A stretch of DNA of 64,000 bases from Micromonospora matsumotoense (GTDB taxonomy: Bacteria; Actinomycetota; Actinomycetes; Mycobacteriales; Micromonosporaceae), in the NCBI RefSeq assembly GCF_900091525.1, contig NZ_FMCU01000023.1, positions 20,379-84,378 on the forward strand, read 5' to 3'. Position numbers and translations under genes: made by a program. Shown one piece after another: positions 59,684 to 64,000 of the stretch. A model generated the notes under the pieces. The model saw nothing but the letters and a program-made list of their open reading frames with translations, did not search any database and was not told the origin of the DNA. The stretch's first letter is position 1, and every line of letters starts with the position of its first letter.

Positions 59684-61683
59684 CCCGGTCGGTGGATAGG
59701 TTGGTCGGGGCGCTGCTGCACACCGCCGCCCGGCGGTGGCCGGTCGACCTGCGCGAGGAGCAGGCAGCCGAGTGGGCCGGTGAAATGCACGCCCTGGCCG
59801 CGGAGGTCGACAGCCCGCCAGCGGTACGGGCCTGGCGTCGGCTGTGCTTCGCGGCGAGCCTGGCGTGCGCGCGGGCACCCGAACGTTCCCCGCTGACCGC
59901 GCCCGGCCTGCTCGGCGGCGCGGCCCGGACGGCGACGGCCGTCATCGTGCTGTTGCTGGTACCAATCGGTGCCATCGTGCTGTCCACCGTGGCTCAGATG
60001 ACTGTCGACATGGCCGTACGGTCGTTGCCCGGTGTCAACGATGGTGTGTTCGGCGTTCTCTCCGGCCGTTCCGGACCGGCCGCCGTGGGCTACGGCGGCG
60101 TCGCCGTGGCCGCCTGCGTCCTGGGCGCTGGGGGCTGCGCCGCCGCAGGCGGGGCCGCTGCCGCCGGGGTGCCGGCCGTGGCCGGGTGGCTGCGCGGGAC
60201 CGTCGTGGGGTACGCGATCATCCCAGCCTTGACCGCCGCAGCCCCCGTGTACCTGTGGATGCTGATCAACGCGGCACCGGCCCGGGACCTGCTGCTGCTG
60301 GTGTCGGCCACGCTCGGTTGGGTCACGCTGCTGGCCGCCACGCTGGGTGCGATGGTCCGGCTGGACCGGCGCGGTCACCGCCACCGCGCTGTCGCCGTCG
60401 GTGTGGCCGGTGGTCTGCTGGCAGTCGAGGTGACGGTTGCGGTGACCGTACTGCCCACGGCGCCCCCGGCCCACGCGTTCCTGGCACTGCCGATGTACCT
60501 GACCGGGGCATGGGAGCAACTGTCCCAGCGGGTCGGCGTGACCGGCTTCCAGCTAAGCCGCACACTGCTGCCGGCCACCGCCTTCCTGCTCTGGTACGGA
60601 CGCCGACTCGCCCACCCGGCCACCACGTCAGCAGTCCACGCCCAGCCAGTCGAACACAACGGCAACCCGCCGCCGGCCGGCGTGGTGCGAGCCGGTCCTG
60701 CCGTACGCGACTGGCCGCGCCGGGTCGGACTCGCCAGCGCCATCCTGGGCTGCCTCATCTGGGCGCTGGCCCTCGGGCTGGCCACGCCGGCCGCAGACCC
60801 CGCCGCGACCTCCCGGACCCAGATCCGCTTCATCTGGACCTACGAAATCCGCCTGGCGGCGTTCGTGCTGATCGCCGTGGCCACCGCGCTAGCCACATCC
60901 CGGCTGATCGCCGTCCTGCCCCTGATGATCGTGCCGGTAGCCGATGCGATCGGCTCCGCACACGCACCCCGCGGGATCCTCCCCACGGCCGCGTACGCCC
61001 TGCTCGCCGCCGTGGCGCTGCACACCGCACTCACTCTCGGGCGACGACTCGACCACGCCGCACCGGCCCCCACCCCGGCGGCACAGCGCAAAAGGCTGGT
61101 GATGCTCGCCGGCATCGCGGCCTGTTGCGCACCTGTTCTGGCCGAGCAGACCGGCCACGTCGACGAGATTGTCATCCGCTCCACCTCGCTGACCACGGCC
61201 AGCGCCGCGGTTGCCACCCTACTCGGCGTAGTGGCCGGCGCGTGCGCGCTCGCCGCCCGCAGCCGTGCACCGCAGCGGCGATACGGGCTGCCAGTGGCAC
61301 TGGGCATCGGGGCAGTGGCCGGCGTCTTCGTGGCCATCGGACCACCCGACTCCTACACCCTGGCCGCCAACGGCCCATTCACCGCACTGGTCCTGATCGC
61401 GGCGGTCAACCGCATGACCTGGTTGGCCGCGTTCGCCGCCACCACCGCCACCGCCGCGCTGCTCCTCGTGTCGCACGTCGTCAACCTGGTCGGCGCGATC
61501 CTCGACACGATGAGCCTGTTCTGGCTGGTCCATGCCACCGTCGGCGGCTGGGACTGGTGGCTGATACCCCAACCCATGATCGCCCACAGCGCGCTCTTCG
61601 GCGCCACAATCGCACTCGTGTTCACCGCAGGCCGCCGCTACCTCCACCAAACCGCCGGCACACCTACCCGAGCCCACAACTGA
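59677..61683 (+). CDS. Large multi-pass membrane protein, PadR-linked
   Basis: 668 aa with roughly 14-16 hydrophobic segments (TAVIVLLLVPIGAIVLSTVA, GVAVAACVLGAGGCAAAGGA, LASAILGCLIWALALGLATP, AAFVLIAVATALATSRLIAV). The N-terminal ~60 residues (LREEQAAEWAGEMHALAAEV) are soluble and resemble other PadR-linked membrane proteins. No transporter or enzyme motif is recognised. GTG 59677 overlaps the padR stop, so it is co-translated. Confidence 0.7.
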   Translation: MLTRSVDRLVGALLHTAARRWPVDLREEQAAEWAGEMHALAAEVDSPPAVRAWRRLCFAASLACARAPERSPLTAPGLLGGAARTATAVIVLLLVPIGAIVLSTVAQMTVDMAVRSLPGVNDGVFGVLSGRSGPAAVGYGGVAVAACVLGAGGCAAAGGAAAAGVPAVAGWLRGTVVGYAIIPALTAAAPVYLWMLINAAPARDLLLLVSATLGWVTLLAATLGAMVRLDRRGHRHRAVAVGVAGGLLAVEVTVAVTVLPTAPPAHAFLALPMYLTGAWEQLSQRVGVTGFQLSRTLLPATAFLLWYGRRLAHPATTSAVHAQPVEHNGNPPPAGVVRAGPAVRDWPRRVGLASAILGCLIWALALGLATPAADPAATSRTQIRFIWTYEIRLAAFVLIAVATALATSRLIAVLPLMIVPVADAIGSAHAPRGILPTAAYALLAAVALHTALTLGRRLDHAAPAPTPAAQRKRLVMLAGIAACCAPVLAEQTGHVDEIVIRSTSLTTASAAVATLLGVVAGACALAARSRAPQRRYGLPVALGIGAVAGVFVAIGPPDSYTLAANGPFTALVLIAAVNRMTWLAAFAATTATAALLLVSHVVNLVGAILDTMSLFWLVHATVGGWDWWLIPQPMIAHSALFGATIALVFTAGRRYLHQTAGTPTRAHN

Positions 61684-61964
61684 AGCGTCCCCATCTTGTA
61701 GACAGTGACCACTCTCACCCATCACACCCTGACCGTCGGACCGCACATCAGACCTCAGGTCGTCTACCCCGAAGGACTTCCGGCCCGAACCACCAAGCGC
61801 CACATACGAATCGACGACGCTACGGTCCGGGTCCAACAATTTCGTGCCTCGACAGGATCAGTTATGGAGGCATGAACAGGTGATCTTGAAGTCGGGGCGA
61901 TTCTGCGGAATCACTCCGGCCGGTCCGTGAGGGTGCGCGCCGGGCCGGCGCGCACCCTCGCGCG

Positions 61965-62159
61965 CTATATGCCCGTGATGGCGTAGGTGACGATCGCGTG
62001 GGTGGCCACGCTGACCGCACCCCAGGGCAGCAGCACCCGCAGCACCTTGTAAGCGGCGTCGCGGCGGGGCGCGGTCTCGCTGAACACGCTGGACAAGGCC
62101 ATCAGGGCCACCATGCCGACGTAGGTCAGCACGAGCGTGACGGGAACCCACTCAGGCAC
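61965..62159 (-). CDS. Small two-helix membrane protein
   Basis: 64 aa: WVPVTLVLTYVGMVALMALS, RRDAAYKVLRVLLPWGAVSV, ATHAIVTYAITGI. Two hydrophobic helices separated by a basic loop. It looks like a genuine small actinomycete membrane protein of unknown role. The flanking 61684-61964 shows no gene. Confidence 0.5.
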   Translation of the reverse strand: MPEWVPVTLVLTYVGMVALMALSSVFSETAPRRDAAYKVLRVLLPWGAVSVATHAIVTYAITGI

Positions 62160-62185
62160 GTGACCGCTCCCCTCCCAGACGCAAC

Positions 62186-62694
62186 CCGACCTCCGGCCTG
62201 GAGTCGATCACCCCGGCGGAGGCCGCCCGGTGGCTGGTGCACTGCCAGGCGTACGACACCTCGGGCATCAAGACCGGAGCGGTCGGCGACCCTCGGGCCA
62301 AGAAGGGCAAGGGCTATCCGATCGGCGCCAGCCTGCTCGGCTGGCTCGGCGGCATCTACGTGGAGGGCGACACCCTGCGGGAGACCCTGCTGCTCAACCT
62401 GGTGCCGATTGCCCCCGGCTGGCAGCGGGCCGATCAGCGAGACCTGCCGGTGTGGGAACGCCACCCGCAGACGGCCGCCGAGGAAGCTGATGTGACCCGC
62501 GGTCCCTGGGGCCTGCTCAGCCTCTACACCTGGCAGTCCCGACGAATCCGGCTGTTCGGCGATGCGGACGGCATCACCGGCGCCATGATCTCCAACGGAG
62601 ACCGTCTCGAATGGCAGGACCGGCACCTGCTGGAACCGATGAGCGTCTGGGGGCGCAGCGGCCCACGCGAACGCGAACTGGGCCTGACCCGTTT
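62186..62694 (+). pseudogene. casA: Cas8e/CasA (Cse1) internal fragment, type I-E CRISPR
   Basis: Open frame resembling the middle of Cse1, the large Cascade subunit: ARWLVHCQAYDTSGIKTGAV, KGKGYPIGASLLGWLGGIYV, DTLRETLLLNLVPIAPGW, PVWERHPQTAAEE and LYTWQSRRIRLFGDADGIT. Only ~170 of ~520 residues remain: the N-terminus is missing and the 3' side is cut by the IS3 element. No other cas gene or repeat array is visible in the window. Confidence 0.8.
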
Positions 62695-62736
62695 TGACGG
62701 ACATCCGAGATCAGGAGCCCGGTGGGCTCCGGGAGG

Positions 62737-63060
62737 ATGTCCAGCATCATGGAGAGCATGGGTAAGAAGCGGCCCCGGCCTCGCCGGTCGTTCACGGCGC
62801 AGTTCAAGGCCGAGATCGTTGAGCTGTGTCAGCGTGGGGACCGCACGATCAGGCAGGTCAGCGACGATTTCGACTTGACCGAGACCGCGGTGCGTGACTG
62901 GGTCAAGCAAGCCGAACTCGACACCGGTACCCGCTCCGACGGGCTGAGCAGCGACGAGAAGGCCGAACTCGCCCAACTGCGGCGGGAAAACCGCCGGTTG
63001 CGCGAGGACGTCGATATCTTGAAGCGGGCGACGGCTTTCTTCGCGAAGGAGACCCGGTGA
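62737..63060 (+). CDS. IS3 transposase OrfA
   Basis: 107 aa. Helix-turn-helix (FTAQFKAEIVELCQRGDRTI, RQVSDDFDLTETAVRDWVKQ) and a C-terminal leucine-zipper-like coiled coil (AELAQLRRENRRLREDVDIL). Start at ATG 62737 or 62749. The TGA overlaps the orfB GTG. IS3 elements also make an OrfAB fusion by -1 frameshifting. Confidence 0.88.
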   Translation: MSSIMESMGKKRPRPRRSFTAQFKAEIVELCQRGDRTIRQVSDDFDLTETAVRDWVKQAELDTGTRSDGLSSDEKAELAQLRRENRRLREDVDILKRATAFFAKETR

Positions 63061-63953
63061 ACGTGTACCCGTTCATCGAGGCGGAGAAGGCCGGCAAGCA
63101 CAACGTCACACGCGCGTGCGAGCTGATGAAGGTCTCCCGATCCGCCTACTACCAGCACGCCACCGGTCAGCAGTCGCAGCGAGACCTGACCGACCAGGCG
63201 CTGACCGCGAAGATCATCGAGGTGCACGCGATGTCGAAGGGCACCTACGGAGCCCCCCGGGTGCACGCCGAACTGACCGACGCCGGGCTGCGGCACGGAC
63301 GTAAACGCATCGCCCGGCTGATGCGCGACGTCGGCGTGCGCGGCAAGAGCCCGCGCCGGTGGCAGACGACCACCATCACCGACCCCGCGGCAGCCGATCG
63401 TGCGGACCTGATCGGTCGGGACTTCACCACCGACCCCGCCCGCATCGACACCCGCTGGTGCGGAGACATCACCTACATCAACACGTGGCAGGGCTGGCTG
63501 TATCTGGCCACTGTCATCGACCTGGCATCCCGTCGCGTCGTGGGCTGGGCCGTCGCCGATCACCTCAAAACCGACCTGATCGATGCCGCCCTGAACGACG
63601 CGATCGTGCGGCGCCGCCCACCGTCTGGGCTGATCTTCCACTCCGACCGCGGCTGCCAGTACACCAGCGCCCAACACGCCCGCCTCGCCGCCACCCACAG
63701 CATCCGCCTGTCCAACAGCCGTCGCGGGCAATGCTGGGACAACGCGGTAGCCGAGTCCTTCTTCGCTACGGTCAAGACCGAACTGCTGCACCGGCAGCCG
63801 TGGCCCACACACACCGCCGCCCGCCAGGCCACATTCGAGTACATCGAAGGCTGGTACAACACCCGTCGCCGGCACTCCTCGCTGGGCTACCTCAGCCCAG
63901 CCGCCTACGAAGCCACCCGCCACACCATTCAACCGGTACACCAGGCCGCCTAG
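63057..63953 (+). CDS. IS3 transposase OrfB (DDE integrase core)
   Basis: 298 aa. N-terminal HTH_21-type region (MSKGTYGAPRVHAELTDAGL), then the rve integrase core with Asp in RWCGDITYINTWQGWLYLAT, Asp in LIFHSDRGCQYTSAQHA and Glu in NSRRGQCWDNAVAESFFATV. All three catalytic residues are present, so it is probably active. Confidence 0.92.
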   Translation: MNVYPFIEAEKAGKHNVTRACELMKVSRSAYYQHATGQQSQRDLTDQALTAKIIEVHAMSKGTYGAPRVHAELTDAGLRHGRKRIARLMRDVGVRGKSPRRWQTTTITDPAAADRADLIGRDFTTDPARIDTRWCGDITYINTWQGWLYLATVIDLASRRVVGWAVADHLKTDLIDAALNDAIVRRRPPSGLIFHSDRGCQYTSAQHARLAATHSIRLSNSRRGQCWDNAVAESFFATVKTELLHRQPWPTHTAARQATFEYIEGWYNTRRRHSSLGYLSPAAYEATRHTIQPVHQAA

Positions 63954-64000
63954 ATAAGATCACCACATCGACCCCGTCCGTCGAAACGGGTCAAGCCCAG

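Larger units (their letters stand above)
62695..63992 (+). mobile_element. IS3-family insertion sequence, complete
   Basis: 1298 bp. Left end TGACCCGTTTTGACGGAC (62695-62712); the right end is its inverted copy with one mismatch (63975-63992). Similarity extends six bases outward (CTGGGC), so the exact ends and target duplication are uncertain, and the window stops seven bases later. It contains intact orfA and orfB with a GTGA overlap. It abuts a casA fragment. Confidence 0.88.

Noticed and set aside
62186..62694. An active CRISPR-Cas system
   Set aside because: Only a casA fragment is present; no regularly spaced repeats and no other cas gene could be seen in 64 kb.

Overview
High-GC, actinomycete-type DNA with dense gene packing, GTG starts, ATGA/GTGA stop-start overlaps and strong GC bias at third codon positions. 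A Micromonosporaceae-like actinomycete is my inference; no rRNA or housekeeping marker in the window fixes the genus.

Left edge (1-2.6 kb): debris. It holds an hsp20 gene with an in-frame stop, a ligA remnant lacking its adenylation domain and carrying a frameshift, one copy of a ~385-bp repeat, and a transposase tail.

2.6-22.9 kb: a complete chloramphenicol-type biosynthetic cluster, near-syntenic with the Streptomyces venezuelae cml cluster. It contains a StrR-like activator, Na+/H+ antiporter, chloramphenicol-type MFS exporter, DAHP synthase, aminodeoxychorismate mutase, prephenate dehydrogenase-like enzyme and aminodeoxychorismate synthase (together making p-aminophenylalanine). These are followed by the diiron beta-hydroxylase CmlA, monomodular NRPS CmlP, acyltransferase CmlH, N-oxygenase CmlI, an acyl carrier protein, ketoreductase CmlJ, ligase CmlK, halogenase CmlS and an aldo/keto reductase. 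A StrR-type operator lies in the divergent cmlI/ACP promoter. A short leader ORF with competing hairpins precedes the exporter gene. The phosphopantetheinyl transferase gene known from the S. venezuelae locus is absent.

22.9-28 kb: a scar of gene fragments (MFS, secreted protein, IS5 and IS3 transposase pieces), an XRE regulator/SDR pair with a clear palindrome between them, a DsbA/FrnE-like protein, and a decayed tyrosine integrase.

28-48 kb: a carbohydrate-acid / amino-sugar catabolic region. It has three Gfo/Idh/MocA oxidoreductases, a mannitol-dehydrogenase/UxuB-family enzyme, a LarA-type nickel-dependent racemase/epimerase, a LacI repressor with three matching operators, NagB- and NagA-like enzymes, an AraC regulator, a PhyH-type dioxygenase, a DeoR-LacI hybrid regulator, and an ABC uptake system (two permeases and a lipoprotein, no ATPase). 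A DUF5596-type protein follows, then larE, larB and larC for the nickel-pincer nucleotide (NPN) cofactor. The operators tie larA, the oxidoreductases and nagBA into one regulon, and the lar maturation genes supply the cofactor LarA needs.

48-64 kb: accessory DNA. It holds a FetB-like permease, IS21, IS630 and IS3 elements or remnants, NUDIX, Mth938-like, APH-like and peptidase-E-like genes, two tandem tRNA-like genes with unusual anticodons, the second copy of the ~385-bp repeat, a PadR regulator overlapping a large membrane protein gene, and a casA (type I-E Cascade) fragment abutting an intact IS3 element at the right edge.
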